Positions 8,484 through 16,124 of a DNA stretch of 64,000 nt are shown here, piece by piece. The DNA lies in assembly GCF_036195045.1 (NCBI RefSeq), contig NZ_CP108100.1, forward strand, positions 8,122,001 to 8,186,000, in the 5' to 3' direction. A model generated the notes under the pieces. It made no database searches. It worked only from the letters and a program-made list of their open reading frames with translations, and was not told the DNA's origin. The stretch comes from Streptomyces sp. NBC_00236. Its GTDB lineage: Bacteria; Actinomycetota; Actinomycetes; Streptomycetales; Streptomycetaceae. Every line of letters begins with the position of its first letter. The first letter of the stretch is position 1. The translations under genes and the position numbers were made by a program.

Positions 8484-9377
8484 ATGGACAACCGCGAGGA
8501 GGTCCGCGAGTTCCTCACCTCGCGGCGCGCCAAGATCACCCCCGGCCAGGCTGGACTGCCCTCCGGACCCCGACGCCGTGTGCCGGGCCTGCGCCGCAGC
8601 GAGGTCGCGGCCCTGGCCGACATGAGCGTCGAGTACTACTCCAAACTGGAACGCGGCAACCTCGCCGGGGTCTCCCCGGCCGTTCTGGAGGCCCTCGCCC
8701 GCGCACTGCGGCTCGACGACGCAGAACGCGCCCACCTGCTGAACCTGGCCCGGGCCGCCGACGGCTCCGATGCCCTCACCCGCCCCCGTCGCCGTGCCGC
8801 CACCCGGCAGTGGACACCACACCGCAGCCTGCAATGGACCCTGGATGCGATCACCGCCGGACCGGCATTCGTCCGCAACGGCCGGATGGACGTCCTCGCC
8901 GCCAACCAGCTCTTCCGTGCCTTCTACAGCGACCTCTACACCGCGCCCGACAACCAGCTGAACCTGGCCCGCTTCACGTTCCTCGACCCAGCCGCCCGAC
9001 GCTTCTACCCCGACTGGGACGCCTTCGCCGACATCACCGTCGCCATCGTGCGTACGGAAGCCGGCCGCAACCCGCACGACAAGGACCTCCACGACCTGGT
9101 CGGGGAGCTGTCCACCCGCAGTGACGCCTTCCGTACCCGGTGGGGTGCGCACAACGTCCGCCACCACGGCACCGGCACCAAGCACTTCCACCACCACGCC
9201 GTCGGCGACCTCGCTCTCGCCTTCGAGGGCCTGGAGATGGCCGCCGCCCCCGGCCTCTCCCTCACCATCTACACCGCCGAGCCCGGCTCGCCATCCGAAG
9301 AAGGTCTGCGCCTCCTCGCCACCTGGGCCGCCACCCGGGAAGCCGACCCGGACGCCGAACGGTCAACGATCAGCTGA
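8484..9377 (+). CDS. XRE/MmyB-type transcriptional regulator
   Basis: 297 residues. An N-terminal helix-turn-helix (about residues 10-75, containing VPGLRRSEVAALADMSVEYY) precedes a PAS-like ligand-binding domain of the MmyB type (about 105-285, with FVRNGRMDVLAANQLFRAFY). In this family the C-terminal domain binds a small hydrophobic ligand. The gene is divergent from the dehydrogenase-led operon and presumably controls it through the TGTACT/AGTACA dyad. It is the outermost intact cargo gene on the right side of the element. Confidence 0.9.
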   Translation: MDNREEVREFLTSRRAKITPGQAGLPSGPRRRVPGLRRSEVAALADMSVEYYSKLERGNLAGVSPAVLEALARALRLDDAERAHLLNLARAADGSDALTRPRRRAATRQWTPHRSLQWTLDAITAGPAFVRNGRMDVLAANQLFRAFYSDLYTAPDNQLNLARFTFLDPAARRFYPDWDAFADITVAIVRTEAGRNPHDKDLHDLVGELSTRSDAFRTRWGAHNVRHHGTGTKHFHHHAVGDLALAFEGLEMAAAPGLSLTIYTAEPGSPSEEGLRLLATWAATREADPDAERSTIS

Positions 9378-9645
9378 CCATCGACAGGGCAAGGCAGTCG
9401 TGTGGGGCCGGGCACGGTCGGGTGTGCAGCCCACCGATCAAGCCCTCGACCAGGTCAGCGAGTTCGCCAGTGATGGGGTCGGTCAGCTGACGCGTCTCTG
9501 CGGTGACCAGGCGTGGGACCTCCAGGGCGAAGCGGAACGGACGTCCCCGTAGCGGAGGTTGTGGCGCTTTGCGAGCGTGCGGATCGGCATCCCTTTGAGG
9601 GCCTCTTGGGCGATGCGGTGGGCCAGGTCCTGTCGCCAGGCGAAG
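9378..9645. other. decayed stretch inside the relic element
   Basis: No intact gene. On the minus strand, 9540-9638 reads as a helical, HTH-like piece (DLAHRIAQEALKGMPIRTLA). A protein-like tail in another frame follows (ALEVPRLVTAETRQLTDPI), ending in a stop at 9370. The frame change between them suggests a broken gene, possibly from the element's lost transposition module. I cannot name the family. Confidence 0.4.
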
Positions 9646-9861
9646 GGATTCGTGCTGCCCTGTAGTCGCCGCCCAGTACCAGCCCGGGAAATGGCGCCCA
9701 CCCCACGACCACCGAAACGGCCGCACTGGCACCGCGTCTTCGAACCTGTCCGTCACGCAGTCCAGCAAAGGACGACGCCGCTTACTCCCGCGCTTGTGGT
9801 CCACACGACACGACACCTCGACGTACGGGGCAGTGCTCTCCACCCCTGTCGATACCGACAT
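9646..9861 (-). pseudogene. N-terminal fragment of a TnsA-like transposition endonuclease
   Basis: From an ATG at 9861 the frame reads about 72 codons. It includes DRFEDAVPVRPFRW and GGRHFPGWYWAATTGQH, the N-terminal signature of TnsA-like heteromeric transposase subunits common in Streptomyces. The similarity stops where the catalytic ESxLExD block would begin, after which the sequence is unrelated. It reads inward from the right end of the element, the usual place for tnsA. The match is from pattern recognition and was not aligned. Confidence 0.65.
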
Positions 9862-9888
9862 TCGACACCCCAGCGTGATCACCCTTCC

Positions 9889-9907
9889 GACTAGATTCAC
9901 TGTCAGA
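9889..9907 (-). repeat. degenerate second copy of the element end repeat
   Basis: On the minus strand this reads TGACAGTGAATCTAGTCG, against TGACAGCGAACTCAGTCG in the adjacent copy. The copies differ at four positions, two of them a CT/TC swap. A series of such sites at one end is characteristic of TnsB/TniA-type transposons. Confidence 0.6.
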
Positions 9908-9917
9908 AAAGCCGAAA

Positions 9918-9937
9918 CGACTGAGTTCGCTGTCAAA
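9918..9937 (-). repeat. right subterminal inverted repeat (20 bp)
   Basis: The reverse complement is TTTGACAGCGAACTCAGTCG, 19 of 20 identical to 3278-3297. It lies 24 bp inside the right terminus, whereas the left copy lies 5 bp inside its terminus, so the two ends are asymmetric. Confidence 0.75.
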
Positions 9938-9961
9938 CGCCTCGATTGGATGACAAGGACG

Positions 9962-9966
9962 GCAAA
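9962..9966. repeat. right copy of 5-bp direct repeat (GCAAA)
   Basis: Partner of 3268-3272. It lies within the codons for Gly-Phe-Ala of the interrupted LRV gene. Confidence 0.75.
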
Positions 9967-10608
9967 GCCGGTGACGACCTCGGTGGGCGTGGCCGGGTTG
10001 CGGAGCGCCGCCAAGACCATGTCGAACACGGTGGACTCGTGGGAACCGTCGCACGCGGCCCCCGGCAGCAGATCGCAGTCGGGCCTTCCGCACTGCCGGT
10101 CATGGACGAAGGGTGTCTCCTCCCTGTCACAGACCAGGCACCGCCGGGCGGGCGGCAACCCCTCACCGGTGACCAGCGCGGCCAGCACGGCCGGTGGCGT
10201 CGCCTCGTTGTGCGCCGGCGCGCGCCGCACCTCGGCGTGCGGATGCTCCGCGAGTCCACCGGCGACTTCCGGCGGGGCCCACAGCGCGAACTCGGCGACC
10301 ACCCGCACGTCCGCGTCCCCGGCCAGCAGCTTCATCACATCGGAGGGGAGGCCGGGGCAGGCAGCCAGCTTCTCTCTGTGCTCGACGACCGGATCAGCCG
10401 CGAACCGGCGCGCCCACTCCGGTGTGCCCGAACCCTCGTCCAGCAGGGCGAGCGCGGCATCCGGCAGGGCCCGGGGATCGACGTCCAGGGCGGTCAGCCG
10501 GCCTTCACGGGCCAGCCGGACAGCGCTCCGGGCGACGCGCGCCGACAGGCCCACCGCCTGAGGGGGAAAGCACCAAGTGTGCCCGGGGGCCTGCACCAGT
10601 GTGCCCAC
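9962..10608 (-). pseudogene. N-terminal half of the interrupted LRV-repeat protein gene
   Basis: About 215 codons from GTG 10608 to the element boundary. It carries several LRV/HEAT-like repeats (LAEHPHAEVRRAPAHN, LRNPATPTEVVTGF) and a cysteine cluster (CLVCDREE ... CGRPDC ... ACDG) that could bind zinc or an iron-sulfur cluster, a feature known from LRV proteins. The frame runs on through the element end and into the TnsA fragment as a chimeric reading with no biological meaning. Joined to 2481-3272 it would encode a protein of about 478 residues. The start is uncertain; a GTG about 20 codons further in is also possible. Confidence 0.75.
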
Positions 10609-10663
10609 GTGCGCGACACGCGAGGGTGAAGTGACCGCTGTCGAACCGCACTTGGAGGAACCT

Positions 10664-11971
10664 GTGGCTCACTCGCCCACCCCGTCCGCGCTCGGAGTGA
10701 CCCGTCATCGCGTACGTTTGAGGGCGCACGTGGCGGCAGTCTGCTGCGGCGCGCTGCTGATCGGTCCGGCCGTCGCCGGAGCCACCACGCCGGCCGTCGC
10801 CGCCGTCTCCGAACAGCGTGCGCAGCACGAGGAGTCCGGCCGGGGGACGCTGGTCTCCGCGGAGAAGCTGTACGCGCTCGCGAGCCCGCAAGCCGCGGCT
10901 GCCGAACTGCGTACCGCCGGGTTCGGGGACGACACGGTACGCCACGGAGTGGTCGCGTACCGGCTGATCTACCGGACGGTCGACGCGAAGGGACGACCCA
11001 CTACGGCCAGCGGGCTGTTCGCGGTGCCGCTCGGCACGGAACGCCACCTGCGGGCGGTCTCCTTCGCGCACGGCACCGGCTCCCACAAGGACGACTCGCC
11101 GTCCATGCGGCGAGCCGTGTTCCACTCGGCGCCCGTGATCGCACACGCGGCGGCCGGTGCCGCCGCAGTCGCGCCCGACTATCTGGGGCTGGGCAAGGGA
11201 CCCGGCCTGCACCCGTGGATGGACATCGGCTCCGAGACCACCGCCTCGCTGGACATGCTGCGGGCCGCCCGCGCCTTCGCGCCCCGTACCGGACACGTAC
11301 TGGATCGCGAGGTCCTGGTCACCGGCTTCTCACAGGGGGCGTCGGCCGCGCTGGGGCTGGGCAGGGCTCTGGAGGCGGGCGAGGACCGCTGGTTCGGGCT
11401 GGGCGCGCTGGCTCCGGTCAGCGGGGCGTACGACTTCGGCGGTGCGGAGTTGCCCGCGCTGGTCGCGGGCACGCTGGATGAGAAGTCCGGTGTGGTGTAC
11501 GCGGCGTACACGCTGGTGGCGTTCAACCGGCTGCATTCCATCTATGACCGGCCCGCCGACGTCTTCCGGGGTACCTACGCGCACACCGTCGAGGATCTCT
11601 TCGACGGGGCCCACACGGGGCTGGAACTGATGCAGGGGATCCCGGACTCGCTGGACGAACTGCTGACGGAGCACGGCCTCGCCCTGCTCACACACCCGAC
11701 CGGGGGACTGGCGGCAGCCCTGCGTACGACCGACGCCGTGTGCACCGACTGGAGGCCCCGCGCTCCGCTCCGGCTCTACATGGCGACGGGGGACGAGCAG
11801 GCCACCACGGAGAACACGGAGCACTGCCGGGCGGCTCTGGCGCGAAACGGCGTACACGTCCCGGTCGTCGATCTGGGAGAAGTCGACTACCGGGAGTCGC
11901 GCCACCTGGGATCCAACGTCGCTGCCACGACGGCGATCGTGAGGTGGTTCGGCGAGCTGCGCCGGCGGTGA
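10664..11971 (+). CDS. secreted alpha/beta-hydrolase (lipase-like)
   Basis: 435 residues. The N terminus has Arg residues followed by a hydrophobic stretch (VAAVCCGALLIGPAVAGA) and an Ala-rich cleavage region, so it is exported. The mature part is an alpha/beta-hydrolase of the secretory-lipase type, with a nucleophile elbow GFSQG (Ser223), an FAHGT oxyanion segment and a C-terminal His region. GTG 10664 has TTGGAGGA 5 bp upstream and was preferred over earlier in-frame starts. It is divergent from the broken LRV gene. The substrate is unknown, probably a lipid or other ester. Confidence 0.85.
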   Translation: MAHSPTPSALGVTRHRVRLRAHVAAVCCGALLIGPAVAGATTPAVAAVSEQRAQHEESGRGTLVSAEKLYALASPQAAAAELRTAGFGDDTVRHGVVAYRLIYRTVDAKGRPTTASGLFAVPLGTERHLRAVSFAHGTGSHKDDSPSMRRAVFHSAPVIAHAAAGAAAVAPDYLGLGKGPGLHPWMDIGSETTASLDMLRAARAFAPRTGHVLDREVLVTGFSQGASAALGLGRALEAGEDRWFGLGALAPVSGAYDFGGAELPALVAGTLDEKSGVVYAAYTLVAFNRLHSIYDRPADVFRGTYAHTVEDLFDGAHTGLELMQGIPDSLDELLTEHGLALLTHPTGGLAAALRTTDAVCTDWRPRAPLRLYMATGDEQATTENTEHCRAALARNGVHVPVVDLGEVDYRESRHLGSNVAATTAIVRWFGELRRR

Positions 11972-11995
11972 GCGCACATCCGTACGGCCGGGACG

Positions 11996-12568
11996 TCAGC
12001 GCAGGCCGAGGCGCATCAGCACCCGGGGATGCCCGGCCAGTACGGACGTGGTGTCGGCGGCATGGGTGAACCCGGCGCGTTCGAAGTTCTTCCGGATCCC
12101 GGCGTACGCCATCGTCAGGTCGACCCTGACGTCACCGTTGTCGACCGGGTAGGCCTCGATCGCCGGCGCGCCGTTGGCGCGGGCGAACGCGACGGCGCCG
12201 GCGATGAGGGCGTGCGAGATCCCCTGCTTCCGATGACCGGGGCGCACGCGGATGCACCACAGCGACCAGACGGGAAGGTCGTCGACGTGCGGAATCCTGC
12301 GGCTGCGTGCGAACGTGGTCGCGGAGCGCGGCGCCACGGCGGCCCAGCCGACCGGCTCGTCGCCGTCGTGCGCGAGAACTCCGGGCGGGAGCTTCCCCCG
12401 GCACAACTCGGCGACGTACTCACCGCGCACCGGACCGCGCAGTTCGTTGTTGAGCCGGGACGGGATCCGGTAGCTCAGGCACCAGCACACGTTGGCGTCG
12501 GGTGACTTCGGGCCGAGGAGCGCACGGACATCCTCGAAGTCCGATGCCGGGCGAACGTCAATGGTCAT
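11996..12568 (-). CDS. GNAT family N-acetyltransferase
   Basis: 190 residues. The acetyl-CoA-binding region is seen in LWCIRVRPGHRKQGISHALIAGAVAFA, with the R/Q-x2-G-x-G/S-like turn (RKQGIS). It begins MTIDVRPASDFEDVRALLG and is of normal length for the family. It is divergent from another GNAT gene 57 bp away. The acyl acceptor is unknown. Confidence 0.88.
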   Translation of the reverse strand: MTIDVRPASDFEDVRALLGPKSPDANVCWCLSYRIPSRLNNELRGPVRGEYVAELCRGKLPPGVLAHDGDEPVGWAAVAPRSATTFARSRRIPHVDDLPVWSLWCIRVRPGHRKQGISHALIAGAVAFARANGAPAIEAYPVDNGDVRVDLTMAYAGIRKNFERAGFTHAADTTSVLAGHPRVLMRLGLR

Positions 12569-12625
12569 GGCTCCACACTGACATGAGGGCCGGGCCGACG
12601 GGGGGCCCACGCCCAAGCTCGTCCC

Positions 12626-13066
12626 ATGAAGATCACCGTGCGGCCGGCGGCCGAGAACGACCTGCCGGCACTGCTGGCCCTCTACGGCGAACTGAACCCG
12701 GACGATGCCCCGCTGCCCCCGGCGTCCGCGCACGACGTGTGGCAACGGATCACGCGGCAGCGCGGACGCACCGTCCTGGTGGCCGACGCCGCCGACACCC
12801 TTGCCGGCACGGCGGACTGCCTGGTCATGCCGAACCTCACCCGGGGTGGCCGGGCCATCCTGTTCGTGGAGAACGTCGTGGTGGCGGGCACCGCTCAACG
12901 GCGCGGCGTCGGCCGCCGGCTGATGGACGCGGCCGTCCACCTCGCCGCGGCGGAAGGCTGCTACAAGGTGCAACTGCTGGCCGCGGACGACGCGTACGTC
13001 CACACCTTCTACGAAGCGTGTGGCTTCGACGCCGCGGCGCAGGGATTCCGCCGCTACATTTCCTGA
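12626..13066 (+). CDS. GNAT family N-acetyltransferase
   Basis: A compact 146-residue GNAT. Motif A is clear: ENVVVAGTAQRRGVGRRLMDAAV, with the QRRGVG pyrophosphate-binding turn. The end (FYEACGFDAAAQGFRRYI) is the usual beta-6/beta-7 segment. It is divergent from the GNAT at 11996-12568. The two proteins share no close similarity, so this is not a recent tandem copy. Substrate unknown. Confidence 0.9.
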   Translation: MKITVRPAAENDLPALLALYGELNPDDAPLPPASAHDVWQRITRQRGRTVLVADAADTLAGTADCLVMPNLTRGGRAILFVENVVVAGTAQRRGVGRRLMDAAVHLAAAEGCYKVQLLAADDAYVHTFYEACGFDAAAQGFRRYIS

Positions 13067-13177
13067 GGCCGCACCGGACGACGGCGGACGCCGCGGCAAA
13101 ATTCGGCTGCGCGTCGTCATCCTGCCTCCGCATACTGAGCGGGCTTCGCCTCCCGACCACCTGAGGAACTCACCAGC

Positions 13178-14239
13178 GTGCAGGCCGCCGTCACCGTCAC
13201 TCCCGCCCGGATCCCCGAACTGCTGCTGGGGCTCGCGACCGTGCGGCCCGTGTTCCTCTGGGGAGCGCCCGGCATCGGGAAGTCGTCGCTCGTGCGGAAG
13301 TTCGCCGAATCGCTGGGAATGGAGTGCGTCAGCCTCCTCGGGACGCAGCTCGCACCGGAGGACCTGATCGGCGTGCCGCAGATCCGCGACGGGCGCTCCG
13401 TGTTCTGCCCGCCGGAGGCCATCGCCCGCGACGAGCCCTACTGCCTCTTCCTCGACGAGCTCAACGCCGCCACCCCCGACGTCCAGAAGGCGTTCTACTC
13501 ACTGATCCTGGACCGGCGGATCGGATCGTACGAGCTGCCCGCCGGCTCCGTCGTCATCGGCGCCGGCAACCGTGCCACGGACAACGCGCTGGCAAGGCCC
13601 ATCGCGTCCGCGCTGGTCAACCGCCTCACCCACGTCCATCTGCGGGCCTCGCCGGCGGACTGGCTGGTGTGGGCGGGGGAGAACGGTATCCATCCGTGGG
13701 TGACGGACTACCTCGTCGACCGCCCCGACCACCTCTGGTCCCAGCCGCCCAAGAGCGAGGAAGCCTTCTCCACGCCCCGGTCCTGGCACATGCTCTCCGA
13801 CGCGCTGCACTCCTTCGGGCCGGACATCGACGAGGAGACGCTGAAGGTCATCGTGCACGGCACGCTCACCCCCGCCCACGCCGTCTCGTTCTGCGGGTAC
13901 GCGAAGATCGTGCGCCACTCCTTCGGCATCGAGGCGATCCTGAAGGGCGACGCATCCTGGCCCGCCCGGATCGAGGACCGTGACCTGCTGTACTACCTGG
14001 CCGAGGCGTTCCGCGGACGGCTCGTGAAGGAGCTGCCCCGGCGCAAGGAACACGTCTCGGCGTCGATGCGGCAGACCGCCTACCGGGCCAAGTCGCTGCT
14101 CGTGCACCTCGCCGAGATCTCCGTCGAGGTCGCGCAGACCGTCATCGCGGACGACGCCGACGGCCAGCCGGTGCTGCCCGCCTGGTTCCTCGTCGAAGCC
14201 GCACGCGACATGCCCCGGCTGGTCGAGGCCAGGCGATGA
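13178..14239 (+). CDS. MoxR-type AAA+ ATPase
   Basis: 353 residues. Walker A is GAPGIGKS at 29-36, and Walker B with sensor region lies around CLFLDELNAAT near residue 95. The IGAGNRATDNALARPIASAL segment is typical of the MoxR/RavA branch. Start GTG 13178 has GAGGA upstream. The last codons overlap the next gene by 4 bp, so the two are translationally coupled. By analogy with MoxR-vWA pairs it should act as a remodelling ATPase for the partner protein. Confidence 0.9.
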   Translation: MQAAVTVTPARIPELLLGLATVRPVFLWGAPGIGKSSLVRKFAESLGMECVSLLGTQLAPEDLIGVPQIRDGRSVFCPPEAIARDEPYCLFLDELNAATPDVQKAFYSLILDRRIGSYELPAGSVVIGAGNRATDNALARPIASALVNRLTHVHLRASPADWLVWAGENGIHPWVTDYLVDRPDHLWSQPPKSEEAFSTPRSWHMLSDALHSFGPDIDEETLKVIVHGTLTPAHAVSFCGYAKIVRHSFGIEAILKGDASWPARIEDRDLLYYLAEAFRGRLVKELPRRKEHVSASMRQTAYRAKSLLVHLAEISVEVAQTVIADDADGQPVLPAWFLVEAARDMPRLVEARR

Positions 14240-16077
14240 GGGCGACCACCGGCCACCGGGCCAACAGCAAGGGCCGGAAAGGAGGCAAGGGCGGAGCGCC
14301 CGATCCCGCCACCGAGGCGTTCGCCGCCGGGCTCGCCCTGGCCCGGCGCAACCCGGCCTTCGCCGCCGTCGAGGCGTCCGTGTGCAGACAGCCCGACTGC
14401 GTCCTGACTCCGGCCGGGGGACTGGCCGTCGTCACCTCCAACGGCACCGTCCACGTCCATCCCACGAAGCGGGCCGATCCGGCCGAGTGGGCCTGGGTTC
14501 TGGCCCACTGCCTGCTCCATCTGGGGTTCGGTCATGTGCCGGCCGCCGCCCACGGCCCGCGCGAGCAGCCCGACCGGTTCGATCTCGCGGCACGCTGCGT
14601 GGTCGTCAACCGCTTCCTGCTCACCCATCCGACCGGCCGTCCCCCCGTCGACCTGCCGGATTCCTACCCCGGCGGTGACGAGGAGCAGCTTGCCGCCCGC
14701 TGGCGCCGCGACGGCATCCCCGCACTGTACGAGGACTGCGGAACCGCGGGCGGACAACCCGACCAGGTCCTCACCGCCTGGCCGACGTGGCACAACTCCG
14801 CCGTCCCCGACTGGGAGACCTCGTTCGCGCGCGCCCTCACCCGCAGCGTCTCCGCCGCCATGGACGTGGCGGGCGGCCGCCGCGACAGCGTCGGCGGCGC
14901 ACGCGCGCCACAACACCCCTGGGACCGGGCCCTGAACTGGTTCGTCTCCTCCTACCCCTTGCTCGGAGGTCTCGCCGCCGGTCTCACCGTCGTGGCCGAT
15001 GCCGAACTCGCCCGGTCGCAGAGCATCTCCATCGCCGCCGTGAGCTCCGTGGCGGGCGAGATCTACGTCAACCCGCTGCGGGCGCTGAGCGAGGAGGAGT
15101 GGCGGTTCGTCCTCGCCCACGAGATGCTGCACGCCGCCCTGCGCCATGGCGAACGCCGCGGGGGCCGCGACCCGTTCCTGTTCAATGTCGCGGCGGACTA
15201 CATCGTCAACGACTGGCTCGTCCAGATGCGCGTCGGCGACATGCCCGAAGGGCTCCTGTACGACCCCGGCCTGCGCGGGCTGTCCGCCGAGGAGGTGTAC
15301 GACCGCATCGCGAGCGACCTGCGCCGACAGCGCCGCCTAGCCACGCTGCGGGGCAGAGGTGCCGGCGACATCCTGGGCGAACCGCTGCCGCACGCGGAGG
15401 CCCGTGCGTACGCCGACCTGGACGAGTTCTACCGCCGCGGGCTGGCCCAGGGCTTCGACCTGCACCAGTACGGGAAGCGCGGCCTTCTGCCCTCGGGACT
15501 CGTCGAGGAGATCCGGGCGCTGGCCCACCCGCCCGTGCCGTGGGACGCCGCACTCGCCCGCTGGTTCGACGCGTACGTCCCGCGGCCCGAGCCCGTACGG
15601 TCCTACGCGCGCCCGGCACGGAGGCAGGCGTCGACCCCCGACATCCCGCGCGCGGGCCGGTACTTCCCCCCGCAGGAGACGGCGCGCTGCACCTTCGGCG
15701 TCGTCCTGGACACCTCCGGTTCGATGGACAACGGCCTCCTGGGCAAGGCGCTCGGCGCCATCGCCTCGTACGCGGAGGCACGCGACGTACCCGCGGCGCG
15801 CGTCGTGTTCTGCGACGCGGCAGCGTACGACGCCGGGTACCTGCCGCCGGCCGAGGTCGCCGGCCGGGTGCGGGTCCGCGGCCGGGGCGGTACCGAACTC
15901 CAGCCGGGTATCGACCTGTTGCAGCGGGCCGACGACTTCCCGCCGACGGCCCCGGTGCTCGTCATCACCGACGGGTGGTGCGACACCCTGAGGATCCGGC
16001 GCGAGCACGCCTTCCTGATCCCACAGGGTGCCTCGTTGCCGTTCACACCGCGCGGTCCGGTGTTCCGGCTGGGCTGA
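14236..16077 (+). CDS. DUF2201-type metallopeptidase-like/vWA protein
   Basis: 613 residues, coupled to the MoxR ATPase. The middle region has a zinc-peptidase-like helix FVLAHEMLHAALRHGE near residue 295, the HExxH arrangement of the DUF2201 N-terminal domain. The C-terminal third is a vWA-like domain whose metal-ion motif DTSGSMD starts near residue 492. The N terminus is basic (RANSKGRKGGKGG). The pair resembles MoxR-vWA chaperone-like systems, some of which have been proposed to act in biological conflicts. The target is unknown. Confidence 0.88.
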   Translation: MRATTGHRANSKGRKGGKGGAPDPATEAFAAGLALARRNPAFAAVEASVCRQPDCVLTPAGGLAVVTSNGTVHVHPTKRADPAEWAWVLAHCLLHLGFGHVPAAAHGPREQPDRFDLAARCVVVNRFLLTHPTGRPPVDLPDSYPGGDEEQLAARWRRDGIPALYEDCGTAGGQPDQVLTAWPTWHNSAVPDWETSFARALTRSVSAAMDVAGGRRDSVGGARAPQHPWDRALNWFVSSYPLLGGLAAGLTVVADAELARSQSISIAAVSSVAGEIYVNPLRALSEEEWRFVLAHEMLHAALRHGERRGGRDPFLFNVAADYIVNDWLVQMRVGDMPEGLLYDPGLRGLSAEEVYDRIASDLRRQRRLATLRGRGAGDILGEPLPHAEARAYADLDEFYRRGLAQGFDLHQYGKRGLLPSGLVEEIRALAHPPVPWDAALARWFDAYVPRPEPVRSYARPARRQASTPDIPRAGRYFPPQETARCTFGVVLDTSGSMDNGLLGKALGAIASYAEARDVPAARVVFCDAAAYDAGYLPPAEVAGRVRVRGRGGTELQPGIDLLQRADDFPPTAPVLVITDGWCDTLRIRREHAFLIPQGASLPFTPRGPVFRLG

Positions 16078-16087
16078 GACCGCGCGG

Positions 16088-16119
16088 CGGGCCCGTCCGA
16101 GGACATCCGGACGGGCCCG
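16088..16119. terminator. bidirectional terminator between DUF2201 and pyc
   Basis: Perfect 12-bp arms (CGGGCCCGTCCG and its complement) around an 8-base loop, lying between convergent genes. Confidence 0.8.
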
Positions 16120-16124
16120 GAACC

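Larger units (their letters stand above)
3273..9961. mobile_element. relic Tn7/Tn5053-like element carrying a redox/efflux operon
   Basis: The left end begins TGTCCTTTGACAG and the right end, read inward, begins CGTCCTTGTCA. Just inside both ends is the same 20-bp sequence in inverted orientation (19 of 20 identical: 3278-3297 and 9918-9937), and a degenerate second copy lies at 9889-9907. A 5-bp direct repeat flanks the element and the interrupted host gene is restored without it. The only transposition gene recognisable inside is a TnsA-like N-terminal fragment at the right end. No TnsB, TnsC or TniQ remains, so the element should be immobile alone. The cargo is a six-gene minus-strand operon plus its divergent regulator. 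Assignment to the TnsB/TniA-type group is inference from the end structure and the TnsA fragment. Confidence 0.75.

Noticed and set aside
9370..10608. A continuous 412-codon minus-strand frame
   Set aside because: It joins LRV repeats, a transposon end and a TnsA fragment by chance. The junction coincides with the direct repeat, so it is not one gene.
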